Origin: Bacillota bacterium | Lineage (GTDB): Bacteria > Bacillota > UBA4882 > UBA8346 | Reading direction: 5' to 3' | Assembly (NCBI GenBank): GCA_023436305.1 | Contig: JAEZJQ010000065.1 | Span: 1-43,051 of the forward strand | Length of the DNA stretch: 43,051 nt | Shown: one piece after another, positions 1-8,448 of the stretch | How positions within the stretch are numbered: the stretch's first letter is position 1 | Layout: every line of letters begins with the position of its first letter | Notes under the pieces: generated by a model | What the model saw: only the letters and a program-made list of their open reading frames with translations | Told to the model about the DNA's origin: nothing | Databases searched by the model: none | Program-made: the position numbers and the translations under genes

Positions 1-32
1 TTTCACATTGCTTTATCGATCGTTTTCTTTGA

Positions 33-278
33 TTATAAGATCCTCCTTAACATTTCAATTAATACGTTTCTTTCCTTATTGGAGATAATATATTTCTTAT
101 AAAAACGGTCATTCGGGAACGCTACTAGATTAAAGAAAGTATTGACTTCCAACATGGCGATTCTGAGTCCGGCGGAGTTTTGACGGGAAATGGTTCCAAG
201 ATCTGATATTTGTTGATCATCGCACCGGTGATATTCATTTATTATCTCCAAGTCAGCATAGTTGTGTTGTTTGATCAT
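33..278 (-). CDS. hypothetical protein, doubtful
   Basis: An 81-codon open frame with a mixed, protein-like composition and a Lys/Arg-rich C-terminus. I do not recognise it. No Shine-Dalgarno sequence precedes the ATG at 278, so it may be the remnant of a longer gene or a chance frame. It lies at the window edge with no same-strand partner close by. Confidence 0.2.
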   Translation of the reverse strand: MIKQHNYADLEIINEYHRCDDQQISDLGTISRQNSAGLRIAMLEVNTFFNLVAFPNDRFYKKYIISNKERNVLIEMLRRIL

Positions 279-483
279 TTATCATTTAGAGCAATCGAAA
301 ATCAGGCAATATAATTCCAGCTTATCTTTGATAGGCTAATTAAAAAGATGCAATAAAGATTCTGAAACCTGATAATATTCATTTTACCAAGGAAATTATA
401 AACGTAAAAGACATTTTTTGCCATTCGTCGTAGCAAATCAAAACGGAAAGGCAATTCCGAAAATAATTTGGCGATAATATAGA

Positions 484-513
484 AAAAACCCTGTATTTGA
501 CAGGGGTTTTTCA
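484..513 (-). terminator. Rho-independent terminator of the FGE-like gene
   Basis: Read on the minus strand, the arms AAAACCCCTGT and ACAGGGTTTT close a five-base loop and run into a T-rich tail. It lies about 60 bases past the stop of the minus-strand gene at 573-1493. It also explains an apparent 70-codon frame across it, which I do not call. Confidence 0.6.
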
Positions 514-572
514 ATGGATCTAGTATTGAGATTCCATGGTTTTGGACTTACTTTTCTTATCGGGGAATTATA

Positions 573-1493
573 TCAATTCCGCACAAGACGGAACCCGATA
601 TAAGACTGAGCGCCGCCATCCGCCCAAATTTGGTCGAGCCTAATACTTGGCTGGGTTGTACTATAGGCTCCGCCGCGAAACACCCGGGTGGAGCTGCTGA
701 AAAGATCAAAACAATACTCCCCGACATTTCCGCTCATGTCATAAAGACCCAGATTATTCGGCGCTTTTGTTCCTACCGGATGTGTGGTATTGCCGCTATT
801 GCCTTGATACCAGGCAACTGCTCCTGTGGCGGCAGCATCTAAGTAATTTGCCGCCGCTCCACTGGCATAACTGCCGGGAGTCCACGTTGTTCCGTTTTGA
901 TATCGCGCTACCAGATCCCATTCCATACTTGTGGGTAAGCGGAAGCCCTTGGCGCCGGGGGCGGGTACTGCACTATCACAGACTGTGGCATAGGAATCTC
1001 TGGAATCACGGATGATCGTGCCGTAATATGTATAAACACAGGTGTAATTCGTATTGTTCTGCGAATTGTAATATTCTGTGAGGGCGTTGCACCAGACCAT
1101 GGCGTCCCGCCAGCCGACACGGGTCACAGGATGCCGGTCGGTAGTCCCGGTTCCGGTCCCATCGCCTACCACCCCAAAATTTTGGAAGAAATACCGGCCG
1201 GCGCCCAGGTCCGCACTTGTGGCCCAATCACGTACTATAGCCCATAAATTATATGTCACTTCAGTATCCGCCATCCAGTAGCCATAATTCACTGCGGTAC
1301 AAATACCGGAGTCGTCCGTACCCGTTGGGAAACCGGTGGGGCCGGGGACATAACGAAGATTAAAAGCCCCGTTGCCAATTGCGCAAGCATTCAATTGGCC
1401 GGGGGAGTGCGCTAAACTTATTTGATTTTGAGTTAAGATTAAGACAACCAGTAACAAAAAAACTGTAATTATTTTTAAAGTTACATTTTTCAT
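573..1493 (-). CDS. secreted FGE-sulfatase (SUMF1)-fold protein
   Basis: A 306-residue protein with a signal peptide (hydrophobic residues about 7-28) followed by a formylglycine-generating-enzyme fold. Visible marks are HPVTRVGWRDAMVWCNAL, GFRLPTSMEWDLVAR, HPVGTKAPNNLGLYDMSGNV and the C-terminal RGGAY...GFRL. The family includes true FGE, EgtB-type enzymes and many non-FGE members. The cysteine pair that FGE carries near its C-terminus is absent here and no sulfatase lies nearby, so FGE activity is unlikely. The ATG at 1493 is preferred because AAAGGAG precedes it; the longer frame starts at a GTG that itself sits in an AAGGAGG. An ATG five bases upstream opens a two-codon frame (ATGAGATGA) whose stop overlaps the chosen start. 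The gene is divergent from the GH9 gene. Function is unknown, possibly surface binding. Confidence 0.8.
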   Translation of the reverse strand: MKNVTLKIITVFLLLVVLILTQNQISLAHSPGQLNACAIGNGAFNLRYVPGPTGFPTGTDDSGICTAVNYGYWMADTEVTYNLWAIVRDWATSADLGAGRYFFQNFGVVGDGTGTGTTDRHPVTRVGWRDAMVWCNALTEYYNSQNNTNYTCVYTYYGTIIRDSRDSYATVCDSAVPAPGAKGFRLPTSMEWDLVARYQNGTTWTPGSYASGAAANYLDAAATGAVAWYQGNSGNTTHPVGTKAPNNLGLYDMSGNVGEYCFDLFSSSTRVFRGGAYSTTQPSIRLDQIWADGGAQSYIGFRLVRN

Positions 1494-1624
1494 CTCATTT
1501 AACAACTCCTTTCTTATTTTGTTAGAATCCACTTTGTTGATTACAAAATCCTCCTTCACTATACAATTTATTTCGTTGCAACATTATTGTATTTTATGTA
1601 TAACATGTTTTTTATAGATTAGAA

Positions 1625-1641
1625 ATATACTTTTAGTATAT
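1625..1641. promoter_or_regulatory. operator-like palindrome, copy 1
   Basis: ATATACTTTTAGTATAT is TATACT-NNN-AGTATA with perfect 6 bp arms. It lies about 130 bases upstream of the FGE-like start in the divergent region. The same palindrome recurs at 1778-1792 and 4382-4396. A repressor site is an inference. Confidence 0.4.
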
Positions 1642-1777
1642 TTTTATATTTGTATCTATTCCCGTGAAGTATCACGCGAGTGGTCAAAACAAACAAAGAA
1701 ATTTCTTACATCTTCGTGAAGTTATCATAAAGCGAAGCGGTCAATCCTAGTTTTGCCTCTGGGTTGGTCTGATTTTT

Positions 1778-1792
1778 TATACTAAAGGTATA
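1778..1792. promoter_or_regulatory. operator-like palindrome, copy 2
   Basis: TATACTAAAGGTATA, one base off the perfect palindrome, overlaps the candidate -10 box (TATATT at 1789) of the GH9 gene. That is the expected position for a repressor operator. The factor is unknown. Confidence 0.4.
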
Positions 1793-1926
1793 TTTCATTC
1801 TTATCCGTTTTGTTATATATTTTAGTCACTGAACCGCCATCCAATTTGAAAAGAAAGGGGGACCGTTTTCACTTATCACACCAGAAATATCGAGATACTC
1901 AGCCATTATCAAAAAGGAGGAGAAAA

Positions 1927-4287
1927 ATGAAGCGAAAAATTAACGGGTTATTTATTATGGTATTTGTATTATTATTGATCGCAGTAATTGCGATGGTAAC
2001 CGTTCCCACGATAGCCGCCTTTGATTATAGACCAGCCTTAATAGATGCCGTATGGTTTTATGACGGCAACAAATGCGGCCCCAATGTAGCGGTGGATAAT
2101 GTATTCAGCAATTGGAGGGGGGCCTGCCATACTACAGATGGTAGTGATGTAGGTCAGAATTTAAGCGGCGGGTTCCACGACTCCGAAGATCATATCAAAA
2201 TCGGTATAACACAAGGGTACGCCGCTTCGGCACTGGGGTGGTCGTTATATGAGTATAAAGATGTGTTTGACTACTGCGGTAATACCGGTAAGTTGCTTTC
2301 AACCCTCAAGTATTTCTGCGACTACTTTTTAACCTGCCATCCGAATGCCACGACTTTTTACTATCAAGTGGGTGATCATTCGCTGGAAATGATTTACTGG
2401 GGTCCTCCCGAACTGCAGACCGGTTCCCGGCCTACCGTATTCTGGGCGGATCCGGTCCATCCGGCGTCCAATGTCTGCGGGATGACCTCCGGCGCGCTGG
2501 CATTGATGTATCTTAATTATAAAAGTGTGGATGCCACATACGCCAATTGTTGCTTGCAGGCCGCCAAAGAACTATACGCCCTGGGCAAAAACTATTTAGG
2601 CAATGCCGGCGACCAGTACGATTACCCATCCACTTCGTACTGGGATGATTTGGCCTGGGCCGCGATGTGGCTGTATGTCGCGGAAGGAAATAGCGCATAT
2701 CTGACGGATATGGACGGTTTCCTGGCCAATACCAATTTATATGGGGATAACCCCTTCACCGATCAACGGACTATGTACTGGGACGATATGTATGTACCGG
2801 TATTTTGCAAGATGGCGCAAATGACCGGGTTGCAAAAATACAAAGATGCCATGACCTATAATCTGAATTATTGGAAAAACACCATAACTACAACTCCGGG
2901 CGGGTTGAAATATTTGGATAGCTGGTATGCATTACAATACGCCGCCGGGGAAGCGATGATTGCTTTATTTTATTACGAGAAAACCCCATACGGGGGAGCT
3001 GATTCTTCGCTTGTCCCCTTTGCCAAATCTCAAATCGATTACATATTGGGTAACAATCCCGCCAACATGTCTTATATGATTGGTTTCGGAAACCAATGGC
3101 CCCTCCACCCCCGCCACCGGGCGGCCAATGGCTATACTACAAGCGAGGATAAATATCAACCGGCGAAACATACCTTAACAGGCGGCGTAGTCGGTGGGCC
3201 AAACTCCGACGATACTTTCCCCGATAATGTTGATGCATACATGAACACAACAGTTGGAATTAGTTCGAATGCCGGTGTGGTCGGGGCATTGGCTGCGATG
3301 ATAAAATATATATATCCTTTACCTACTCCCACTCCGCCAACTGTCACGCCGACTATAATTCCAACTCCGACAGCCACGCCGGCACCTTCGGCTACAGCTA
3401 TGCCTACTGCAGATCCGACGTGGATACCATATTTACCAACAGCAGAACAAGTAAATATCATCCCCGTGCCTGAACAATCCCTGGTAAATGTCGATATAAC
3501 TTTCCCTTCGGCAGGTTACCGGGTGGCTGATCCGGGTCAGGTGGCGGTTGCCGCGGGGATTATGCCTGACGGAACGACCCGGTACTCGAATCTCACGACC
3601 ATGACGAAGATTGAACAATATACCGGTGTTTCGGCACAGGTATTAACTACTATAAGAATTACTTATCAAATCCATTACGGCGATACTACCTATTTTGCGT
3701 TTCAGGTATTTTATTATCAGGGAACCGATCAAAAAGTAAAGGATATTACTATCTATCAACAGACTACACCGACTGTAACACCGGTAACTCCTACCCCAAC
3801 ACCCACTATTTCCATGACGCCGACTCCATCCGGTGGGGGTATCAAGGTTCAGATGTACAATTCCAATACAGCGGCCACTTCCAATATGATTTACCCTCAA
3901 TTTAAGTTAATAAATACCGGAACCAGTGCCATCAGTCTATCCGATGTTAAGATAAGGTATTATTACACGATTGATGGGGTGAAGGCGCAGAACTTCTACT
4001 GTGATTATTCACCGGTAGGAAGTAGTAATATTACAGGCATGTTTGTAAGTATGACGACTCCGAAGTCCGGCGCCGATTATTACTTGGAAATCGGATTTAC
4101 CAGTAACGCCGGGAGCCTGGCGGCCGGTGAGAATGTGACGATCCAGACCAGGTTTGCCAAGACCGATTGGTCGAATTACACCCAGACTAACGACTACTCC
4201 TTTAATCCTACAGCGACTACTTATGTGGACTGGACTAAGGCGACCGGTTACACCTCCGGAGTATTAAAGTGGGGGACGGAACCTTAA
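1927..4287 (+). CDS. GH9-fold protein with CBM3, catalytic residues altered
   Basis: A 786-residue secreted protein; the ATG at 1927 follows AAAAAGGAGGAGAAAA. Order: signal peptide (about 1-32), GH9 domain (about 33-460), Pro/Thr linker, an unrecognised beta-rich region (about 510-610), a second Pro/Thr linker, and a C-terminal CBM3 (about 635-786) that ends in the same LKWGTEP style as the CBM3 at 30.4 kb. GH9 family marks are clear: YYQVGD, YWGPPE, DDLAWAAMWLY, ILGNNPANMSYM and NAGVVGALAA. However, the DAGD motif reads D85-S-E-D88. The His of the P-H-x-R signature is Arg396. The second PROSITE signature (F-x-D-x4-Y-x3-E) keeps its Asp at 433 but has Thr442 where the catalytic acid Glu belongs. 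By family knowledge this should impair hydrolysis, so it may be a cellulose-binding or scaffold protein or an atypical enzyme. Confidence 0.88.
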   Translation: MKRKINGLFIMVFVLLLIAVIAMVTVPTIAAFDYRPALIDAVWFYDGNKCGPNVAVDNVFSNWRGACHTTDGSDVGQNLSGGFHDSEDHIKIGITQGYAASALGWSLYEYKDVFDYCGNTGKLLSTLKYFCDYFLTCHPNATTFYYQVGDHSLEMIYWGPPELQTGSRPTVFWADPVHPASNVCGMTSGALALMYLNYKSVDATYANCCLQAAKELYALGKNYLGNAGDQYDYPSTSYWDDLAWAAMWLYVAEGNSAYLTDMDGFLANTNLYGDNPFTDQRTMYWDDMYVPVFCKMAQMTGLQKYKDAMTYNLNYWKNTITTTPGGLKYLDSWYALQYAAGEAMIALFYYEKTPYGGADSSLVPFAKSQIDYILGNNPANMSYMIGFGNQWPLHPRHRAANGYTTSEDKYQPAKHTLTGGVVGGPNSDDTFPDNVDAYMNTTVGISSNAGVVGALAAMIKYIYPLPTPTPPTVTPTIIPTPTATPAPSATAMPTADPTWIPYLPTAEQVNIIPVPEQSLVNVDITFPSAGYRVADPGQVAVAAGIMPDGTTRYSNLTTMTKIEQYTGVSAQVLTTIRITYQIHYGDTTYFAFQVFYYQGTDQKVKDITIYQQTTPTVTPVTPTPTPTISMTPTPSGGGIKVQMYNSNTAATSNMIYPQFKLINTGTSAISLSDVKIRYYYTIDGVKAQNFYCDYSPVGSSNITGMFVSMTTPKSGADYYLEIGFTSNAGSLAAGENVTIQTRFAKTDWSNYTQTNDYSFNPTATTYVDWTKATGYTSGVLKWGTEP

Positions 4288-4338
4288 GGTAAATCGCAAA
4301 GGTCGGTAACGTTTAGTAAAGTTGCAAGGTGAATGTGA

Positions 4339-4382
4339 AGAGGCCGTCCCGGATTTTACTTCCGGAACGGCCTTGTTTTTTT
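4339..4382 (+). terminator. terminator after the GH9 gene
   Basis: AGGCCGTCCCGGA and TCCGGAACGGCCT pair around a short loop, followed by G and seven T. It lies about 50 bases past the GH9 stop. Confidence 0.85.
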
Positions 4383-4396
4383 ATACTAAAAGTATA
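4382..4396. promoter_or_regulatory. operator-like palindrome, copy 3
   Basis: TATACTAAAAGTATA, identical in sense to copy 1 in reverse complement. It abuts the T tract of the GH9 terminator. Together the three copies bracket the GH9 gene. Confidence 0.35.
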
Positions 4397-4488
4397 TTTT
4401 CTTACAGTTAACTTTATCATATACTCATTTCAAGTCTGATCCAATCCCAATTGATCCTAATAAATCTATGATTAACAGAATTTCTTGA

Positions 4489-4632
4489 ATATCACGGTTG
4501 TGGATCAGAAACTGTAACAACAAATTGAAGCATGAATGGAAGGCCCTATCTCAAAGATTCATTTTTACGGATGCTTGGCGAATGGGTGTCCGGGCAATCC
4601 GTAAATTAAAGGCGGAACAAGGATGGAGGTGA
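4489..4632 (+). other. possible small gene or gene remnant
   Basis: An open frame of 47 codons ending at TGA 4630. Its composition is protein-like (LKHEWKALSQRF, then TDAWRMGVRAIRKLKAEQGW), and a terminator begins four bases after the stop. No ATG is in frame; a TTG at 4498 could start it but has no ribosome site. It is either a small protein with a weak start or the tail of a lost gene. Confidence 0.3.
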
Positions 4633-4635
4633 CCT

Positions 4636-4662
4636 AAAAAAAGCATTCCAGGTGCTTTTTTA
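4636..4662 (+). terminator. terminator
   Basis: AAAAAAGCA and TGCTTTTTT close a seven-base loop. It follows the small open frame at 4489-4632 and precedes the peptidase gene. Confidence 0.6.
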
Positions 4663-4780
4663 ATCCAAGGGACTTGAAAAGTTTATCAATCCATGCCGAT
4701 TAAGTCAAGAAAACTAGTAATATCAATGTTTTTTGAGTTTTACAATTAGCTAATTATTATGAAATAGAGAGGCAAGAATA

Positions 4781-6430
4781 ATGAATACAAAAAAGATTAT
4801 CGGTTTTACTTTAATGTTATGTTTGGTTATGTCAATTTTAATGTCTTTGTTTAGTGTCGAGTTATTTGCGTCTGGTGAACCTGACCTTATCTTTACAGAT
4901 GCAAAAATAACCTCAAAGACAGATTCGGCCATATTATTCCAATATACGATTAAAAATAACGGTGCTACAACAATTCCAAATATATTTAATGTATCAATCC
5001 AAAGTTTTTTTTCTGATAATACTATATTCAATGATTCAGGAGATGTAGCTGCGGGTGGAAGTATTATTGGTGTAAACCGTTCACTTGCTCCTGGTGAAAG
5101 TTACACTGGAACACGCGGTGCATTTGGCACTGTACCATCCGGAAAAAACAATATTGTATTTAAGATCGATTATGGCAATATTGTTTATGAATCAGACGAA
5201 AACAACAATACCTACAACTTATCAACGCTTCCGGGAATTACAAAAATGGTTGATTTGAGACCGGAAATACAAAGACGCGGAATAGCTATTAGAAATCAAG
5301 GTAGCAGAGGTACTTGTCCTCTCTTTGCCTTAACATTCTTATTAGAGTACCAATATACAGGAAAGTTTGGAACTGGCAACAGTTATAATGACCTTTCCGA
5401 AGAATTTCTCAATTACTGGGGACAGACTTGTTCGGAAGGTTATGGAAGTGATGGTACACTATATGAATATATTCTCAAAGCTTATAAAGAAAAAGGTGTT
5501 TGCGCTGAAGCTTCCGCTCCATATATATTTTCCAATTGGACATTTGCTACATTTCAAGCGGAAGGTACCAACCAAAGTGTTTGTGATGAAGCTTTAGTAA
5601 ACAGAAATAGGTATTCTTTCAATGCTAAATTATGGTGGTCGGCAGACTCAGGCCAACAACTGATACATAATATGGATATTTCACGCCAGTATTATTCTAG
5701 AGATTCTTATCCTTCCGCGCCATATCCTTCTCCGCGCAATCCTGTATCCGACGAAGCATTTAATAAAATCCTTGACTACTTGGATCAAGGAATTCCTGTA
5801 GCTCATGGCGGGGGGCATTGTAGAGCTTTCGTGGGGTATGCAAAAGACTCCACCCAACCCGGCGGTGGCTATTTCATCATAAGAAACTCCTATGGTGTCA
5901 CTGAGGGAGATCAGGGCTATAATATAGTCAGCTTTAACGAAATTATAAATTCAGGCAATTTCTTTGATTTTCTCGTTATAGTACCGGACGTATTAAATCC
6001 AGCATACTATCTTGAACCCCAATGCGCCCCTGGCATGCGGTTGGATGTCTATAATGCCGAGACCAGCAACGGTACAGATGTCTGGATTTATTCTTTCAAC
6101 GGTACTCCTGCACAACGTTGGAGGTTAATCGATGTCGGCGGCGGATATTTCGAACTCGAACCCCAACACGCCCCCGGCATGCGGTTGGATGTCGATAATG
6201 CCGGGACCAGCAACGGTACAAATCTCTGGATTCATTCTTCCAACGGGACTCCTGCACAACGTTGGAGGTTAATCGATGTCGGTGGCGGATATTTCGAACT
6301 AGAACCCCAATGCGCCCCTGGCATGCGGTTGGATGTCGAAAATGCCGGGACCAATTTTGGTACAAATGTCTGGATTTGGTCTTGCAATAGTAGTAGTGCC
6401 CAACGTTGGAGGTTAATCCCGGTAGAATAA
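4781..6430 (+). CDS. secreted C1 (papain-like) cysteine peptidase with CARDB-like and beta-trefoil domains
   Basis: 549 residues: signal peptide (1-31), a CARDB-like adhesion domain (about 34-150, ending in YESDENNNTYNL), a C1 peptidase domain (about 160-405), and three 48-residue ricin-B-like trefoil repeats (409-548). The peptidase signature is NQGSRGTCPLFAL with Cys179 and the preceding oxyanion Gln, GGGHCRAFVGY with His346, and IIRNSYG with Asn369, a complete papain triad. There is no obvious inhibitory propeptide. The trefoil repeats carry QRW motifs typical of sugar-binding trefoils, suggesting that the enzyme is held to a polysaccharide or cell surface. The ATG at 4781 is the only good start (GAGAGG upstream). 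The gene appears monocistronic. Confidence 0.87.
   Translation: MNTKKIIGFTLMLCLVMSILMSLFSVELFASGEPDLIFTDAKITSKTDSAILFQYTIKNNGATTIPNIFNVSIQSFFSDNTIFNDSGDVAAGGSIIGVNRSLAPGESYTGTRGAFGTVPSGKNNIVFKIDYGNIVYESDENNNTYNLSTLPGITKMVDLRPEIQRRGIAIRNQGSRGTCPLFALTFLLEYQYTGKFGTGNSYNDLSEEFLNYWGQTCSEGYGSDGTLYEYILKAYKEKGVCAEASAPYIFSNWTFATFQAEGTNQSVCDEALVNRNRYSFNAKLWWSADSGQQLIHNMDISRQYYSRDSYPSAPYPSPRNPVSDEAFNKILDYLDQGIPVAHGGGHCRAFVGYAKDSTQPGGGYFIIRNSYGVTEGDQGYNIVSFNEIINSGNFFDFLVIVPDVLNPAYYLEPQCAPGMRLDVYNAETSNGTDVWIYSFNGTPAQRWRLIDVGGGYFELEPQHAPGMRLDVDNAGTSNGTNLWIHSSNGTPAQRWRLIDVGGGYFELEPQCAPGMRLDVENAGTNFGTNVWIWSCNSSSAQRWRLIPVE
6005..6427 (+). repeat. three in-frame 144 bp repeats (trefoil units)
   Basis: Units at 6005-6148, 6149-6292 and 6293-6427, the last slightly short. 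Each encodes LEPQ(C/H)APGMRLDV...AQRWRLI. DNA identity is high even at synonymous sites, which points to recent duplication or gene conversion. Confidence 0.85.
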
Positions 6431-6597
6431 TGGAAAAATGGGTGACGCCACTTGCGGAGGGTAAACTCCCGAAAGAGCGAGTTCCACGGTGCACATATAA
6501 ATGTTTTGTGGTATTAATGACCGAACGCATCTGGTGGCCTTAAACAACGTTTTAGAGACGGTTGGTCAGGAGTGTGCTTTTGATAAGGAGGGCTACA

Positions 6598-6951
6598 CTT
6601 GGCGATTGGACAAATACCGATAAAAACACACCGGTGCAAGTAAGCGGATTAACAAATATGATCACTGTTTCCGGAGGGAGTTATTTCTCTGAAGCGCTAA
6701 GAAATGACGGCACGGTTTGGACCTGGGGCAATAATTATTACGGTCAACTGGGCGATGGGACAACCAACTAGCGGAATACTCCGGCGCAGATCAGCGGGAT
6801 AAAAAATGTAAAGATAATTTTCATTGGGCTTAATCACATGATCGCCGCTAAAATTGATGATACGGTTTGGGCCTGGGGTAGTAATACTTATGGTCAACTT
6901 GGCGACGGGACCACCACCCAAAGGAATACGCCGGTCAAAACAAATATTTAG
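6598..6951 (+). pseudogene. RCC1-repeat protein remnant
   Basis: The frame encodes RCC1-type repeats (NDGTVWTWGNNYYGQLGDGT, then DDTVWAWGSNTYGQLGDGT) but begins in mid-repeat at LGDWTN. It has an in-frame TAG at 6769-6771 and stops at 6949. The stop replaces the residue before RNTP, where the second repeat has Gln. It lacks a signal peptide and the repeats needed for a closed propeller. The intact RCC1 protein at 33973-35514 is a distant relative, not the direct source. Confidence 0.7.
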
Positions 6952-7379
6952 ATCAAAATTATTTAAGAAGGCAGGATACTTCTTCAATTATTGCGGATTT
7001 TATAACAGATCCGGCGGTTTATTACGCCGGTGGCAAAAAAAGTCTATGCCAATAACAAAACTAGTATGATAGTTCAAGGACTTGTGCCTTATCGTTAGAT
7101 ATGTTTAACCACCGGAGTAGTAGATAGGCCGCCGGATTATTTTTCGTATTGGGGAATAGATTTTAGGCTGATTCGGCGCCAAGTCAAAAGTTTAGAGTGT
7201 TTTTTGCCACTTCAGAGTGGCTGCGGTCACTTCAGAAGTGGCATGTGAAGTCTTTCTATATCCTTCCATGTTTTCACCTCTAGCTAAGTATTCCTTAGTC
7301 TAGAAGCAAACATACTGCTTGGGTTGACCTAAAGGTTTCGGTTGAAGCCGAGGGATTTGACCCCATTATACAGACATTA
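6952..7379 (+). pseudogene. degraded coding debris
   Basis: No intact gene. From 6975 a frame reads as protein (IADFITDPAVYYAGG, then VYANNKTSMIVQGLVPYR to TAG 7096) only if one A is removed from the run of seven A near 7034-7040. I do not recognise the parent gene. Two short hairpins lie at 7206-7242. Confidence 0.35.
7206..7242. repeat. paired short inverted repeats
   Basis: GCCACT-TCAG-AGTGGC at 7206-7221 is followed by a second hairpin of related sequence (CACTTC-AG-AAGTG) at 7228-7242. No T tract follows on either strand, so this is not a standard terminator. Meaning unknown. Confidence 0.4.
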
Positions 7380-7420
7380 AAGGGGCTGAATCAAATAAGG
7401 TTTGAATCAGCCTCTTTTTT
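7380..7420 (+). terminator. terminator at the 5' edge of the broken permease
   Basis: GGGGCTGAATCAAA and TTTGAATCAGCCTC pair with one mismatch and one G-T around a five-base loop, then six T. The permease remnant starts directly after it, so the terminator may mark the junction that removed the gene's 5' end. Confidence 0.75.
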
Positions 7421-8448
7421 GATTCCTTTTGTCCCATTAAAAGGGAAAGCCACAATGCTTTCGCCATCTTCGGCGGCAGTCAGGACACGGCCGAATATAG
7501 CGTGGGGGTGGTGGTGGAAGGAAAGACGCCTTTGGGAACAAACGTTCAAAATGTCTTCCGGACCATTCCCGTTTTTGACCTTCACCAAGGAACCAAACAA
7601 AAGGAATTACAAGCCCTGAAAAGCGGAAAACGTTTGATTGTAGTTGTCATTCCCAATCGTAGTTCGTCAAATTTGGCGGCGCATACCGGTACAGTTACAC
7701 CGGTAGAAATCCCGGTATATTACGATCCCGGAAAAATCACCACCGCCCAAATATTGATCAGTTCCGTCAAGGAGACCTTCGCGGAGATTGAACGCCGTAT
7801 GGCCGGGACGCCGAAATTAATCACCGTGAAACCAGTCAAAGCCGAAATAGTAAAATTAAAGAATATCGATTATCTTTTGCCGGGGATCCTAGCCATGGCT
7901 TTAATGCAGCTAGGTTTATTCGGTGCCTTGAACTTCGTATCCTTACGGGAACGAAAGATCATCCGGCGGTTGGGCGCCACCCCCTTGCCCCGCAGCATGA
8001 TGATCTGGAGCGAAATCGTAGTCCGGCTGGGAATGGCCATCATCCAAACAATATTAATTATCACCCTGGGGTATTTCGCTTTTAAGGTGACCATCACCGG
8101 GAATATTTTGCTGGTGTTGGCCATGGTGCTGCTGGGTTCCGCCGTCTTTATCGCCTTGGGATACTTCCTGATTAATTTCACCAAAACCGAGGAGAGCGCC
8201 CAAGGAGTAATCCAGGTGGTTCAGTTTCCGATGATGTTTCTTTCGGGTATTTTCTTTCCGATAGAAATGATGCCAACCTTCCTCAAACCCATCGTCAACT
8301 GGCGCCCCCTCACCTATCTGGGTGATCTGCTCCGGAACGTCATGGTCGGTCTGCCCAGTGCGTATGGTTTTGGACCGACCTGCTGATCCTGGCCGGTTGG
8401 TTCCTGGTCCTATTCGTATTGGCGGTGAGGTTTTTTAAGTGGGAATAG
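7421..8448 (+). pseudogene. ABC-2 type permease, 5' truncated and frameshifted
   Basis: The frame carries an extracellular region (YSVGVVVEGKTPLG, IVVVIPNRSS, VYYDPGKITTAQI), then five hydrophobic segments including LPGILAMALMQLGLFGALNF and FPMMFLSGIFFPIEMMP. This is the layout of DrrB/YhgE-type ABC-2 exporters. The usual first transmembrane segment is missing; coding sense begins just after a terminator. At about 8367-8370 a run of four T shifts the frame to GPTC-stop, while the other frame continues WTDLLILAGWFLVLFVLAVRFFKWE to TAG at 8446, the expected C-terminus. One lost T explains it. No partner ATPase is nearby. A shortened product starting at GTG 7502 is possible but unlikely to work. 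Confidence 0.75.

Larger units (their letters stand above)
1494..1926. other. divergent intergenic region between the FGE-like and GH9 genes
   Basis: 433 AT-rich bases holding two copies of a short palindrome (1625-1641 and 1778-1792). A possible GH9 promoter is TTGGTC at 1764 and TATATT at 1789 with a long 19-base spacer. I see no gene here; the 39 codons open upstream of the GH9 start lack coding character. Confidence 0.5.

Noticed and set aside
302..514. 70-codon minus-strand frame
   Set aside because: It starts inside the terminator of the FGE-like gene and has no ribosome site.
7380..7420. Possible insertion-sequence end at the permease junction
   Set aside because: The structure is a standard terminator with a T tract; no terminal repeat partner or target duplication was found.
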